Source: Motacilla alba alba | Lineage: Eukaryota; Chordata; Aves; Passeriformes; Motacillidae | DNA length: 64,000 nucleotides | Assembly (NCBI RefSeq): GCF_015832195.1 | Contig: NC_052018.1 | Coordinates: forward strand, 66,649,666-66,713,665 | Reading direction: 5' to 3' | In this document: in pieces, positions 25,656 through 38,738 of the stretch | Layout of the letters: every line of letters starts with the position of its first letter | How positions within the stretch are numbered: position 1 is the first letter of the stretch | Program-made: the position numbers and the translations under genes | Notes under the pieces: model-generated | Told to the model about the DNA's origin: nothing | Databases searched by the model: none | What the model saw: the letters and a program-made list of their open reading frames with translations, nothing else

Positions 25656-26910
25656 CTCCGTCTCTCATATAAATAGAATTTGTGATGCTTTCTCAGCTCC
25701 TTTACCTGCATGTGATTCAGGTATAACATATGGTTCTGGGAGCACAGTAACATCACTGTGCCAGCGGAGATCTGTGAGCAGTCGTCAGTCTCTGCTAAAC
25801 ACACGTGCTCTTTGTCCTGATGAGATGCCGTTTCACGCACTACTGCATCCTTCAGGCTGGGGTCCTCGGAGGGCAAAGAAAGAAGGATGGCCGCAGCAGA
25901 CTGGCTGGCTCATCTCAAGTTGGCTTCTGAATGTCCAGGTGTTATCTCAGTAGAAATGTAACCCATCATAGTATCCACATCTGCCACTACAGATCCCACT
26001 ACTCAGTAGATGCCTTAAAATGTTGTGAATATATACGATAAAACCAAGAGATGCTTTAAAAAAATAGACACGTGGCTTTCTTGCATGACCTGCTTTGTAA
26101 AGTAAGTGAGCATGAGCACTGATGAGCGAAGTGTAAAGCACGGTTTGAAAAACATGCAAATCAAAAAATAGTACATCAATTTTCAGGTAAGAAAAAGAAG
26201 AGGGAACAAGAGTTTTCCCTCAAGCCAATATTATTACTGTGCTTGGGGAAAAGGAGGAACGGTTTTGAAATACTGAAGCAGCCCAGACCCAAATGCATAA
26301 CTCCATGTTCAAAGACTATATTATTGTTTGGTTTTAATTTTTGTGACCCACCTGAATATCAGGTGTTCATCATTTTCGCATTCATAAAAGTTGCTCTTTC
26401 TCTCCCTAGTGGTGCCACAGAGAAGCAGAAGGCTGTGCTTGGGTTCACTGAGCTGGAACAGCATATTGATATAAACAGAGCTGGGACCTGCCGAAAGAGA
26501 CGCTGCTTGGCACTAACACCACCTTGAGTTCAGACAGGATGTGCATCTGTGCCTCATTGATAATGTAATAACCTTCATTACATTTTTGGCTAAGAGCACC
26601 TGTGCACAGCCCAAGATGTCAGCCCAGGGCAACCATTTTGATCGAGGTGATATTAACTGCTCTCATTAAAACTGATGACTATAGCAGTGCCCAATAGCAC
26701 TGCTGTACTAAAGCGTCTGTCACCATTTCTATTACAGAGCTCTGTTTTCAGGAGTTAATAATTTAGCCATAAAAGTTTTCCTACCTCTGAGCTGGAACTG
26801 CAATACAAAATATCAAACTGGGGTTTCCTCAAAAAATACAACTGTTGCCAGTCTGATTTTCACTTTTTTTTTCCTGAGTCTTCTTGTGCTTTGTTAATAG
26901 CATTTATTAT

Positions 26911-26980
26911 GTAATAAATATAATATAAATATATGCAGTAAATATAATATAAATATAATAAATGCAATAATTGCATTTAT
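26911..26980. repeat. AT-rich tandem duplication with 10-bp palindrome
   Basis: A roughly 26-base unit (AATATAATATAAATATA-type) is repeated about twice. It ends in a perfect inverted repeat with 10-base arms, ATAAATGCAA (26958-26967) and TTGCATTTAT (26971-26980), separated by 3 bases. On the minus strand it makes an artefactual repeated hydrophobic peptide. Confidence 0.8.
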
Positions 26981-27974
26981 CTGGCAATTGTAAGATGCCA
27001 AAAAAGTCATCTGTCTTCCTATGCTGAAATGGGAGCACTGGAAATGCCTGAAAAGTCTTGAAAGTCCTTTGGAGGAGGCATCCTCCATCGGCCCTGGGAG
27101 GAACTGAAGCAGTCTATTACCTAACCTTTAACATTAGACATTCTGCTAAAGTATAGCAATGTGATTCATCTATTTGTAATTGAACTTCAGGGTTGTTTTT
27201 TAACTGAATTTGAATGCAATGGACTCTAGAGTAGTGTTACATGTCTGGATAATAATGCAGCAATAATGAAGGAATAATTATTTCAGATAAATATTCCTGG
27301 TTAAATTTCTGTAGGTAGACATGCTTATTCAAAATAAGAGTATCATCTTAATACCAAGTTTTCCTACTTTGGAGAGTATATCTAAGTAATTTCCAAGTAA
27401 CTTAGTCCTTCCGATTTTGGAATGTAAATTTTTCTACTGAGCTATTCCTGAATTATGTTCATTTTAAATATATTTGCCTCTGGGGACAGGCCCAAAAAGA
27501 CACTTATATTCATTTAAACATGTAAAGCTAATGCATAAATACAGACCCTGAAAATGTCATCTTTCCCATGCTTAACTTTACGGGTGAATAACATTAATGT
27601 GTTTCAAGGGATTAAATCACAACATTTAATTATACAATTCCTTACAGACACAGAATGACCCGCTAAATCAGCGGGGACCACAAGACAGCAAATACATGTC
27701 AGCAAAAAAGAATGTGGATAAACAGCAATTATGAAACAGATCTGACAAGTCAAAAATCCAGCTGAGCTCTAGAAGTTTATATTTTGGCACCTGGCTCTTT
27801 GCCAGCACCAATGTTTCATACTTGACACCTTAGTGAGTGCTTCTGAGAATATTCTTACACAATTATGTGCATCTTGGTGAGCCAATGTCCCCCTCAGGGA
27901 AAGGAGGGGGTGGGAGAAAGAGAGGAGAGAACAAATAATGGGAACATTAATAATGCCTCTTATTAGTCATATAT

Positions 27975-28575
27975 TATATAATCACATAATAATTTAAGTT
28001 GAAAGGGGGTTATGGAAACCATTTAGTCCCAACTGCATACTTGGACCAGGGCTAATTTCAAAGCCCTGTCCATTTTTGACTGTCTTCAGGGATGCTAATT
28101 CTGCTCATTCTCTGGATTCCCCTTTCAGTGCTGAGCCACTCTTGCTGTGAAGAATTTTGTCTTTCTATCTAATCAGAATTTCTCTTGTTGCAATTTGTGA
28201 CTGCTGGCTCTTGTCCCATTGTCATTCATCTCTGAGTAAAGTTTGGCTCTGTCTTCTCTACATTCCTGCTTTAGGTAGGTGAAGACCGGTTAGGTTGCAC
28301 TTCTGCCTTCTTTTGTCCAGGGTAAGCAGATGTGGCAGCATTTGGCTTGGGCCCAGCCTCTGCTGCAGTAGCCTCTCACTACTTTGTGAGTATTTATCTT
28401 GTGATGTGTGGCCAAACTGGCCAAGGTGGTTTGGACATGATTTCAGGTTCTACAGAAAAGAGAAAAAACTTCTCCCTAGACCTGCTAAGTATTATCTTGC
28501 TCATGCAAGCTGGTAAAAAGCTAATCTCCACCACTGCAAGGGTGTACTGCTGGCCCACATTCCACTCTGAGGTTT
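27975..28575 (-). mobile_element. CR1 LINE 3' region, inverted
   Basis: On the plus strand this reads as the reverse complement of a CR1 3' end. It begins with a decayed AATCACATAATAATTTAAGTT segment (from AATCATAGAATGGTTTAGGTT), then GAAAGGGGGTTATGGAAACC and TTTAGTCCCAACTGC (from CATCTAGTCCAACC). A long block follows in the usual CR1 order: GGGATGCTAATTC, TGTGAAGAATTTTGTC, GTGACTGCTGGCTCTTGTCC and, near the far end, TACTGCTGGCCCACATTCCA (from CACTGCTGGCTCATGTTCAG). The element runs toward lower coordinates. The middle portion (about 28260-28520) is quite diverged, and the 5' limit is uncertain. No RT frame is included. Confidence 0.85.
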
Positions 28576-31500
28576 ACATGTAATTTTCTTTAAAAAGCAT
28601 TGGAGATGAGAGGACAGGGGGAAATTAGTTCCATTTTTCCATGGAATTAAGGCTATCAATGAAATAAGTAAGTAATATTCATGCTAGAATTGCTTAACAC
28701 ATGTTTATAAAGTTTCATTATCCAGATAATTTGGTTTGTATACAGCTGGGTAAAACAGGGCTAGGCATCCTTTCCATGTATGTTACCCAAAACACAGCAC
28801 AAGGGTGTACTAATTTAGCATTCCTCCAAATGCTTCAGCAAGGTACGGGGATAAACATTATGATCACTGTAGAGGGGATAGAAAAACTGAGAGATGATGG
28901 TTTGACTTTTATCAAAGGTCCATGCAGTAAATCATTAAGGAAAACAGTCCTCCTAAGCGATGTAGCAATCTGTCACCTAAGATATAGATTATGTGTATTT
29001 TAAATCCAGTATCTTTAAGCTTTTATTAAAACTCATTTGAGGATGGTTCGAGGAATGCACAAGTATTCAGTGTATTTAAGTTATGAGTTAACCAAGTGGT
29101 TAGTATTTTTGCCTTAAAAAAGCAAACACTTAGGAGAGGATAAATAAACTACAAATCAACAGAAAATTAAAAAAAAATCTTCTCCATTTTCACAAATGAA
29201 AGTAGGATTTATAGCTCAATGTTAGCATGACTACAATTTACAGGGGAAAAAACCCTCCAAATTGTATTAAAAAGAATCTAACAGCAGTAAAATGGGCAGT
29301 AAATCTAAAGTTAAAAGACTGAGACAAAAAAGCTGTGATTTGAGTAATGTGTTTCTCAGAATGCAAAGACAGATCCTTAAATCTTCACTTTCTGGAGAAA
29401 TCAATCTAAATAATGCCTTTGTGATCAGTCCTTCCCAGAGGAAATAGGCAGTGCTCAGTGTATTGGGTGGTTTAGATTAATTGACATGGAGTCTCCCAGC
29501 CAAACCAGAGAGATGGGAAGCAGATCAGTTGCTTGGCACTCCTCTGTAGCTGAATACAGCCAACAAGCTGTTCATGATGGCAGCAGATGTTCCTGCCTTT
29601 GCCTTACTCCAGAGTTTGCCATATGGACTTAGTTCATGGTCCAGTCCTCCCAGCTGCAAATTCCAGTGCAGGCAAAAGCCCATCAGAGTTAATAATTGGA
29701 TGCTGTGCCATCAAGACCTGGAAGTAGTTGGTGTTTTCAGATAGGTGAATGATAGGATAACCTGTAGAAATGAGGTTATCAGAACTGCTTTCCCTTCCAG
29801 ACTTTGTCCAGGCATGGCTGTCTTTTGTTTTAGTGCATAAACACTGAGGTTTTTGTGGCTGGACCCCATTAAAATTTGCACTTCACAAAGTCCATGTTTC
29901 TTTTGATGTAGGCCATGAGTGTTCAGGGACAAGGTTCCTCAAGGCCATGATCCAGCCCTATGGAAAAAATGCTGGCATGGGTTTGTACCCATTTTGTACA
30001 AGCAAATAATAACAATAAGGGAAGATTTTTTTTTTTTTTTTATGTATACTTCTTTTATCCAGAGAAATCCTGGTTTTGCTAATGAAGGGCTTCACAAACA
30101 GCAAATTAGGCCCAGCTCTGTTGCAGAGGATATTATCTCAAGAGGGAGATAAACAAACTTCATCACGTGCATCAGGGAGCAGGACACAAGAGCAAGCTCC
30201 TCTCTGGGAGCTCTGCATCCCTTCCAAGCCTCGGAAGGGCGAGCGTGTGTCGAAGCCATACGGAGAGCGTGTGTGGAGCCTGCTGTGGCCTGCCATGGGG
30301 AGCAGGCAGGGCTGTGCTGGCCAGAACAGGGCTCCACCCGGGAGACGTGACTCAGGCTGCGGGACTAGAGCCTGTGCTCACACAGGAATGGCCTTCAAAA
30401 ATCCCAGTCTTAAGTAAAGAGATCATAATTCCTTTTAACTTGGGGAATTTGCAGGGTTTGGAGTAGGCTTGGGTTTTTTTTAGAAAAAGAGATGGATGGC
30501 ATGTTGCTTGTAATTTTAAAGAAAATAGATAATTTTTTTTTCAGCTGATCATATAACCTTGCTATAATAAATATATTCATTATTTAGTTTTTAAGTAAAA
30601 AAAAATTAAAATGGAAATTAAAAAAATGGAAAGTCAAATGGCTGGTTTTAAAATGCAGGGGTTTTACATACCAGAGGAAGAGACATGGACCCATCTTCAA
30701 TTTGATATTCCTTTTTGTGTAACCTTTTTCAATGTATACAAGTTCTTAATGATTTGTCTATTTTACTTCTTGAATATCAGAAAATACCATGCAAAATTTC
30801 AGAAATTCTGATCATTTTCCACAAAACCTTTTTTTCTTATACATATTGTACCATGAGGCTGACTCTCCTAGAGAGGAGAAAGGCAGAAAGCCCCCAAGGG
30901 TGTTCCTTTGGAAATATTACAGTATTTCTATATCCGTTACTGCAAGGACATTTTTAAATATATCATCTTTCACAAATGGGGATTTTTGGAGTCCCATTTG
31001 GGAGTTTTGGCTTTTATTCTAGATAGAGATAAACCTAACTAAGCAGTATTCCAGAGCCCTTGGAGGTCCATTCCTGATTTTCAAAACTGAAAGTATTTAA
31101 ATCCATTTTGAAAATAGCACTTGGGTTGCAAGACCAGTGTTGCCTCTGGAATGGCTTGCCTTTCAACTACACTACACCAGAATCACAGGATCTGGTTAGA
31201 ATACATTTAAAATGTACAATGTGTCTGGCACCTAATGACAGTGTGTAACATTTGGGGTTTTTTTTTAAGAGGATGCACTGCAAACCCCATTTTTTCTTTA
31301 ATATTGGTTAGTTATATGAGCTTTAATTTTTCCACATGCTTACTGACAGTTTGACAGAATTTTAAGTAAGCCTTGCATGGGAATCAATTCCTCTGTTTTA
31401 TGCAGTGTGCTAAGAGTAATTTGATTATCCCTATGGCTGCAAAAAAAAAAACAAAACAAACCTGCATCTGTCCTGAATTGAAAACAGATCTGCATTAAAG

Positions 31501-34500
31501 AGCATTACCTCAGTATCACTGATACACTAGAAATGAGTCAGCTGGGAAGTACATTTTCAAATAAAATACGATGAAATTACAAGCAATTAACTTCTTCCTT
31601 TGAGTAACCGAGACATACAAAATACATGTTTTGTTCTGTAAAAATGCCTCATGCTGTCAGTTAGAGAGTAAAAAAAAATAGGAATAATGTGCTTAAAGAG
31701 TGGGCTATGCAGGTAACAAGGAAATACATGCTGCAGAGTGTCAGGGGCTGCTTCAGCCCATGAAAGCAGTGGATGTTCAGCCAGTTAAGTGGTCATCATT
31801 GCTTCCTCCTCCAGCTGAAAACATGGCCTGACAGATCTAGTCATGCTGGTGCCTTGAAAAAATCATATCAGGGTCTAAAATGTATTTTAGATTTGCTCTT
31901 ACTGCAAGAGACTACAACTCTGTAAGGCAAACTTATTTTTTAATTAATATAATACAGTTCTTAGGATTGAGCTTATTTGGGTACAAACTAAAAAATTACT
32001 TACCTCATGAGCATTTTTAGCTCTCTCGAGGAACACGGAGAATGCAGTAGTTAGGACTTCTTGATAACCACCAAAACGTATTTAAAAATCCTTTAGAAAG
32101 GTAGGTTTTCCATAGCCCTTTCTCATTTTAAACATTATGTGCGATTGACCTAACTTGTTTTTATGAAAGGAAGCATAATTTTAGCAAATTAAAATACAAT
32201 ACTGTCACTATCTCAAAATTTAAAATTTATATAAGGCATACTATAATCATTATCCTAGTAGGATGTATTTAAGGACCAGCTTATGCCAGAGGTGACGGAG
32301 CAAAGCACGGAGAATTCTGCCGTAGCAAGTCATTCACTTTGAATCTGCCCTTGACTGTTTCACCTCCCCTAAGAAAAGCCAAAGAGTAACGTTACACCAC
32401 TTTGCTATTTTAGTCCATTCTTTTGGCATTTTCATGTGAAATGAAGTCTCTTCTTGGCATCTGGGACAACAGTGACAGAAATTATAATTGAATCATCTAG
32501 ATATATGTTGAGTTCAAAAAGTGGTTAGGGTTAGCACAGATGGGACAACCACTTTGTTGATTGCTTTTGGATGGCCTGCATGGGACAGGACAAGATCGTG
32601 GGGGGCAATAAGCCTAATTTTTAAGGAAATGAGGCTGTGAATCAAAGATTGACTCTCTGCAGGAGGTATGAGTTACATCCAGTGACTAAAACCATGTGAA
32701 GGATAAGGAGCCAAATAGCTGACAAAAGTGGAAAAAAGGATTTTTGTTGATTCATTATAAAGAGAAATAATGAAAGCTAAAAAGATTTTGGAAAGCTGGA
32801 ACAATAGCCACTGGGAGATTTTTCTTCCTTTCTTTTACAGCTCTTGGAAAAGTGAGAGAAAAATCTGATCTACTCAGCTACCACTTTATTTTTCCAAAGT
32901 CCATTGATCATAAATACTGTGATAGTGTTAAAAAAATTTATGTTACACGAGATTCTCATTACTGAAGTAATGATACATTGGCCAAGAGGTGATGTGTTCT
33001 TTAGATCGTCCAAAATTTTGTTGTGTTTTGAGAACCTGCCAGCATCTCTTAAATGATGTCAGATTTTTGTGTATGCCAGACATTACTGCAGAGTACCACG
33101 GGACTGTCTTTGCCTTAGAATCAGCCAGAGTTTTTATCTGGGTTTCTTTGGTGGCTTATTTGGCTTCACCTAACACTGAAATATTAAAACTGTTGATCGA
33201 TAGAATTAATAGATTACCAGTATCTCAAACCTTTTGAGCAATGGGCAGTCAAGGGTCAGTTAGGGAAGCAGACTGATAGACGGCTCTTTCATCTCTGAAA
33301 ATCCAGAACTTGTCCTTCAGTTTATTTTTCATCAAAGTTAAAGACACATTCCTTGTTTTTGACTCCCTGGCCATGCTGGTGCCAGTCTTGTGGTGGCAGA
33401 GGAGCACAAAGGCCAGAGAGACAGCGCTGTCCTGGGGGTGAGTTTGGGATGTGCTCTTTGTCCTTTCTGCATTACTTATGTAAAAGGAAAAATGTTGTTG
33501 TGTTACAGAAGAAACTCGGCAACATCGTGAGGAAAAAAAATAACCTCTCTGCATTTACTTTGTTTTCTCTGTACAGTTATCTTCTTTGTGTGTGTTTATA
33601 AGACTACCTGGTATTCACAGAATACTCATTTGAGTTACAAATGTTAGCAAAATCCCAAAAATTTCACAAGTTACTCCTGACCTTGCTTTGCAGAGTATGT
33701 TCAGGCATTAGTAACCTCTGCTCCATAATCAGAGAGCAGAAAAATAACCAAAAGTGGCAATACAAGACACTACTAATTTTTTTAGATATAAGTTATTAAC
33801 ATAAAATATGTTTTCATTACTGGACCAAAGGAAGGTGCCATATAGGTTAGGGGAGAAACACAGAACAATGAAGGGATGTGGCTGTTGTGCCATCACACCA
33901 ACTAGTGTTAGTGGGTATCTGTTAGATCAGGGAAGGTGCTTACCTTCTCCCTGAGAGATCTGCAATTGTCATCGGTTAGATTAGATAACGAAGCTGTTTT
34001 GTGGAAAAATACATCAGCTTCACATCAATTCAGTTATTTGGCTGTACCAGCCCTGCTCAGGGTGCAGTGGTGAATGGCCTGTTGCAAGCTCTGATAAATC
34101 TGCCACGATAAATCCACCAGCTAATTGACTCAAAAGGGTACACCTTATACTCAAGTGACTCTTATTTTCTCATCTAACAAAACTAGAGCGCAGTTTTGCA
34201 TGATATGGCATTTAAGAATGCATTTAATTGTAATAAGATGAAAAGTTGAATTGAGATGACCCACATTTTTATTTTTACATACATGACTATTTGTCCTGTT
34301 GGACTGACACCAAAGCACTTTCCAGCATCTTGTCAGAACAAGACATCAATTTATTATTCAGCAAAACAAAGTAACGTAAGCCATGTATGGGTGTCTACAC
34401 TATACTTGGAACCATTTCAGGGCATCCAGCTAGAAGACCACAAGTTTTGTCCACTATTGTAGGCCTTTTATTTCTTATTTAGTTGGGTTAGCTGGTTGAA

Positions 34501-37330
34501 GGAATTTTCATTTCGTGTGTGTTGAACCACCATTAGAGTGGCTGAAGAATGGTGTTTAATTCTATTTGTAACCATCTCCAGAGATGAGGATCTTTCCACA
34601 TTGCCATTACTAACAACATGCATTCTTTCAACTTTTCAGAAAGCTCATACTCAATAAAGAGTAGCTTTCTAGTTTTGACTGGCAAGTGTAGCAGAAAAGA
34701 GCAATAATAAGCCTGATCACAACACTTTGTTGACCATATCACCAAAACTTCCTACATCCTGTGTATCAATGCATATCCCTATCTAGTGTAGTGCTTTTGT
34801 CATCAAAGCTTTTTCAGAATAAAAAAATAAACTCCTCACTTTCAATGGGAAAAAATTATTTTGTTCCCAGATTTAGTCTGTGTCCTTATTTTATCATGCA
34901 TTAACTTCAGGAATAGGCATTTATTTTATTTATAATTTTTGAAGGATTCCTGTCATCTGAGCATTCTAAAGGCAAAGAGGTGATGTGTATTGATTAATAT
35001 TCTATACGTTTTTATAAGTTAGCAGCAATGACAAATGAATTGAAAGCAGATTAGTACCTTAGAGGCAGCTATCAGAAAGGCTTTCTTCATTTATTCTGTT
35101 ATAGACCACATGACGTAAAGGACAAATAAGTGTCAAGAACTCAGGTGAGAATTATACATTCTGTTGAATTCTGCAGTGTTTCAAGAGTCTTGTAATTTTG
35201 ATCTCTGTTTGCTTGGCAATATTCCAAGTTTTTAAAATTCAGTGTATATGTACATTTGGGTGTGCATGTAGGAGCTGTTACATTTATTTTCTCTATTTCC
35301 ATTACTGTGAGCATCATTGCAATTATTGCTTTGAGAAACCCAAAATTTCTCTGGTCTGCAAGGGATATAATCTTTTTCAGGCTGTCAAACCCAAAGAGAA
35401 TTTAAATTTGAGAGCTATCAAAGGAATTACTGGTGACATTTTAAAGTTTATGACAGAAATACAGATAATAAAGTTCTGTCTTAAGCGAAGGCACCAAAAT
35501 GAAGCACCGTGTTTGCCTTTTCACAGGCTGTTCAATGTCAGCCTCCTCTCAGGAGGATCCACTGCACTGTTAATAACATCAAGATTGCTTCAGGTAGTTC
35601 TCTGGCTTCCTTAGGGTAAATTTCAACCTGAACTAGACTGTTTGAAAAAGTGCAATTTATCTAAGTAGTCTGTAACCTCTTCTTTTGCCTAATCTGACCT
35701 GAATTCTCACCCCTTTGTCACTCACCTTAATCATATTAGACACCTGATAACAGTTAACATCGTTAGCGAATGAGAAACAACAAAATCTTTACAGGCATTA
35801 GCGGTCTCTGCAGTGCACGTTTGCTTTAGGTTTCTCTTGAAGTGTGGATCAAAGCGTTTCCTGGTCCCCACAGTTCATCTGCTGTGCTTTCTTATTAGGC
35901 CTCCAAACACAGGAAGTATTTACAGCTCAGGCTGCACTTTGATTTGAGTGTAAGATATGTAAGTACAGCAAAGGTATTTGCCCACTCTTAAACCAGTAGT
36001 TATTCCACAGAGTAATTTACATTTTGACTGGTGTGTCTCTGAGCCTTGCTTTAAAAAATGTAGCTTTTCCCTTTTGCCTGGTATGCATCATTATTTACTA
36101 TTCTTTGCATGTCAAAGTTCATCTAGTAAGGTAATTTTATCAAGGTATTCTGCAAAGAATACAGGAAAAAAAAAAAACATGTTTTATTTTTGAAATGGCT
36201 GATACCTCTGTTTATTCTTTGGGGACTGGAAATTACATCCCTAAGGGGAAAAAAGTCCCCTTCAGAACAGTTGTTCCTTTCTGTTGTGCAAAAATACAGT
36301 GGACTAACCTGGCTACTGCAGTAGTTGCCTGCGCCAGCAGCTCTTTTGACAGTCATGAAAGGTTTTGCAAGCACTCAGAGCAAACCTTACTGGAGAAGCA
36401 GTGCCCCACACTGTCAGGAAAATATTGCTGAATTCCATTATATGAAAAGTTAAGTGTTCTTCAAGCATGAAGACCTCTTTGCAAATGTTTTCCATTATCT
36501 AAACAGTTGGCCCAGATCCACTAGCAAGAGCAATAGTGGGAGTGTAGAAGGAGTGGTGAATAAGGTTGTCTCTTTTTGGTTTACTACATTTCTCATGATA
36601 TTTGGTATTTTTACTAATCCCTACTTACTGAATACAGTGATTATATGGGAAAGAACTTTCGTTTAAAAAAAATAAATGAGAAGTTGTATCAGTGGTAAAA
36701 TTCAGCCATTGCTGTTGCAAAGAAACATTTGAAAACATATACTCTGGAGGTGGAAAACTCCAAATGGAAAAAGAACCCTGAAATCTGCCATTTATACAGT
36801 AATTTAAGCTACTGTAGGACACAGGGGAGTGAAAGCCACAATATTTGAGAGTGGGATGCCCACAATTTAGGGCAAATGCATTGCAGACCACCTATTCCTT
36901 GCAAGCTTCAGAAAGTGGCACATAAACCAGTAACTGCCAATTCACCACATCTATGCAAAACCTCTTTTTCCAAATGAGATGGCAACAGATGAAGTTGCTG
37001 GGAGACCAGGCACTTGCAGATAACACCAGATGCATGATAAAAGTGATATGCAGCATTCTCCTGCTCTTTTAAAATAGCTTTGAAAATCAGAAGGTGGTGG
37101 TGTTTACAAAAATGAAAAAAAAAATAATCAAACTTTAAGTACTAAAACAGTAAGATTTAATTGAGAAGATTACATAGTTCAGGTCATATCTGTTTGCTAG
37201 CACCAAAACAAGACCAAAAAAAAAAAAAATCTTTAAATGCAGGCTCAATACAGTGAGTGGTGTGGGTGAGCAAGGCAATTTCTAAAATCCAGCTGAATAC
37301 TTCAAGAAGCCATGTGGCTGTGAAGAGGTG
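28576..37330. other. Unique AT-rich DNA, no gene seen
   Basis: About 8.7 kb without a recognisable exon, RNA gene or repeat family. There is a T16 run at 30026-30041. A GC-rich patch at about 30160-30400 contains several CpG and an open frame without recognisable domains. The 138-codon plus frame at 35198-35614 is Cys/aromatic-rich with no recognisable family and is likely chance. Confidence 0.5.
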
Positions 37331-37510
37331 GAGGAATTACGGGCTGGCAGCAGGGAGCCGGAATGCCCGGGCAGCACTACTCGGCTGTCCCAGTTCTGAG
37401 CCCGTGCTCCAGGGGGCCCTGCGCAGCCAAAAGTGATGCTCCCTTCACTCTCCGTCTGCGAGCCCGGGGGCTGTGCTGCTGCAAGGGCTGTGAAACGCCC
37501 CTTTGCAGTC
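37330..37510. other. Small GC/CpG-rich patch
   Basis: A run of about 170 bases contains roughly ten CpG dinucleotides in otherwise CpG-poor DNA (for example GCCGGAATGCCCGGG and GCGAGCCCGGGGG). It is too small to be a typical promoter island. It could be a minor CpG island, a decayed GC-rich element or a methylation-protected regulatory site. Confidence 0.5.
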
Positions 37511-37726
37511 CCACATTATTTATAAATAAAGTAGCTCAGAGGCAGCCTCTTCTGCCCAGGTCCTGCACACTTCCAACAGTCATTGCTTGCTTTTTACAAG
37601 CCATGCGTTGTAGGAGTGATGGTATATTTAGAGAGAAGTATTTTATTTTCAAATAAGAAGACCGCCACCATGAAGAGCAGTGAATTCTGTGTGTTGTGCT
37701 TACATGTTTGTCATTGTTCCCGTATT

Positions 37727-37763
37727 AAAAAAAAAAAAAAAAAAAAGGAAAAAAAGAAAAAAG
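37727..37763. repeat. Poly(A) tract
   Basis: Twenty consecutive A followed by an A/G-rich tail. It could be the 3' tail of a retroposed RNA, but no recognisable source sequence precedes it and no target duplication was seen. Confidence 0.85.
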
Positions 37764-38575
37764 TGGTCCAGCAGGGACTTGTAGTGCTTGTTATTTGTTT
37801 TCTGTTTTGAACTGAGGTAGAAGGAAAACAGGTTTTTAGTTACTGTTTTATCTAGTCTTGCTGCCTCACATGTTTAAAACAACTGTAAATGCACCTGTTG
37901 GAGGATTCCTGATCTTTGTCACACTGGGGTCTGTACCTCTGCTGCCCTCCTCTTCCCATAGTCTTTCAGGTCCTACCTGCAAAACTGATGCACATTGCAA
38001 AGGGTCAGAGCAGCTGATTCAGTTAGCTGTAAAATGTTTGGACTGTCCAACACCTTTCTTCCTTTAAATATAAGTGTGTTTCCATATCCTTAAACGGAAA
38101 TTCAGACTTCCACCTTTTCTTTTTGCTGCCTGGGTTTCAGCTGTACTTGGTCATGTGGCCTCTGACACTGTACAAGAAAAGCAACCTGTCCCTTTAACAG
38201 TTCCTGTCATTGAGACAGGAGCCCTTCTTCAGGGATATACTGGAAAGTTTTAACCAGCAGTATTCCCTGTGGCAGAAGAGACTTGAAATTACACTTCTCA
38301 GAGCTTGGCTAAACTCGGGAGTCACAGACTTATTCCTAATAAGCTTTAGTTATTTCAAAAAGCAGTGATTTGGAAGTTGAACTTTTGGAGTTGAAAGAAA
38401 GATTTTTTCTTTTGTGTGCAGCCTCTAGTTTTTCTGTACACAAGTAGACACAATGAATCAGGCTTGCCTGTTAGATGTAGCTGATTTTGTGTACTCAGAT
38501 CAATAGAAACTGTGACAGGTCACAGAGTAGGACTTAACTTCTTCAGCTGCCTGCAGATTTCTATAAAATGCTTAC

Positions 38576-38738
38576 CTAGTTCTGTCTCATTGATGGCTGC
38601 AGTCCAGAAGATATAAAACTGCTTAGTCTTAACAACAGTGATCATTCTCGCTTCAAAGACCTTCAAAAATATCTGTGTGGCAGGCCTGGGACGCCACTTA
38701 AAGATGCAGTTAGAGACTGCCATGGTCATAATCATGGC
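38576..38738 (-). other. Weak candidate internal exon, unidentified
   Basis: Within an 86-codon minus-strand frame (38520-38780), a consensus 5' splice site (CTAG/GTAAGC, plus-strand 38571-38576) closes a 163-base segment. Its upstream edge is an AACAG/GCC acceptor at 38739. Translated, the segment is mixed hydrophobic/basic (K-W-R-P-R-P, then T-K-Q-F-Y-I-F-W) with no recognised domain. The other two minus frames contain stops. The acceptor lacks a good polypyrimidine tract, and the open frame is short enough to be chance. Confidence 0.13.

Larger units (their letters stand above)
23773..27970. other. Unique AT-rich DNA, no gene seen
   Basis: No recognisable exon. Small simple repeats are present: a CA-rich patch at 25603-25655 and an AT minisatellite at 26911-26980 (listed separately). 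The stretches at about 26540-26790 and 27490-27960 are AT-rich with many homeodomain-like TAAT/ATTA words and no sign of TE origin. They would be reasonable places to look for conserved non-coding elements, but this cannot be tested from one sequence. Confidence 0.5.

Noticed and set aside
37670..37763. ATG in a near-ideal Kozak context (GCCACCATGA at about 37665-37674) before a poly(A) run
   Set aside because: The frame gives only about 18 ordinary residues before running into the poly(A)-encoded lysines. No upstream gene structure; judged coincidental.
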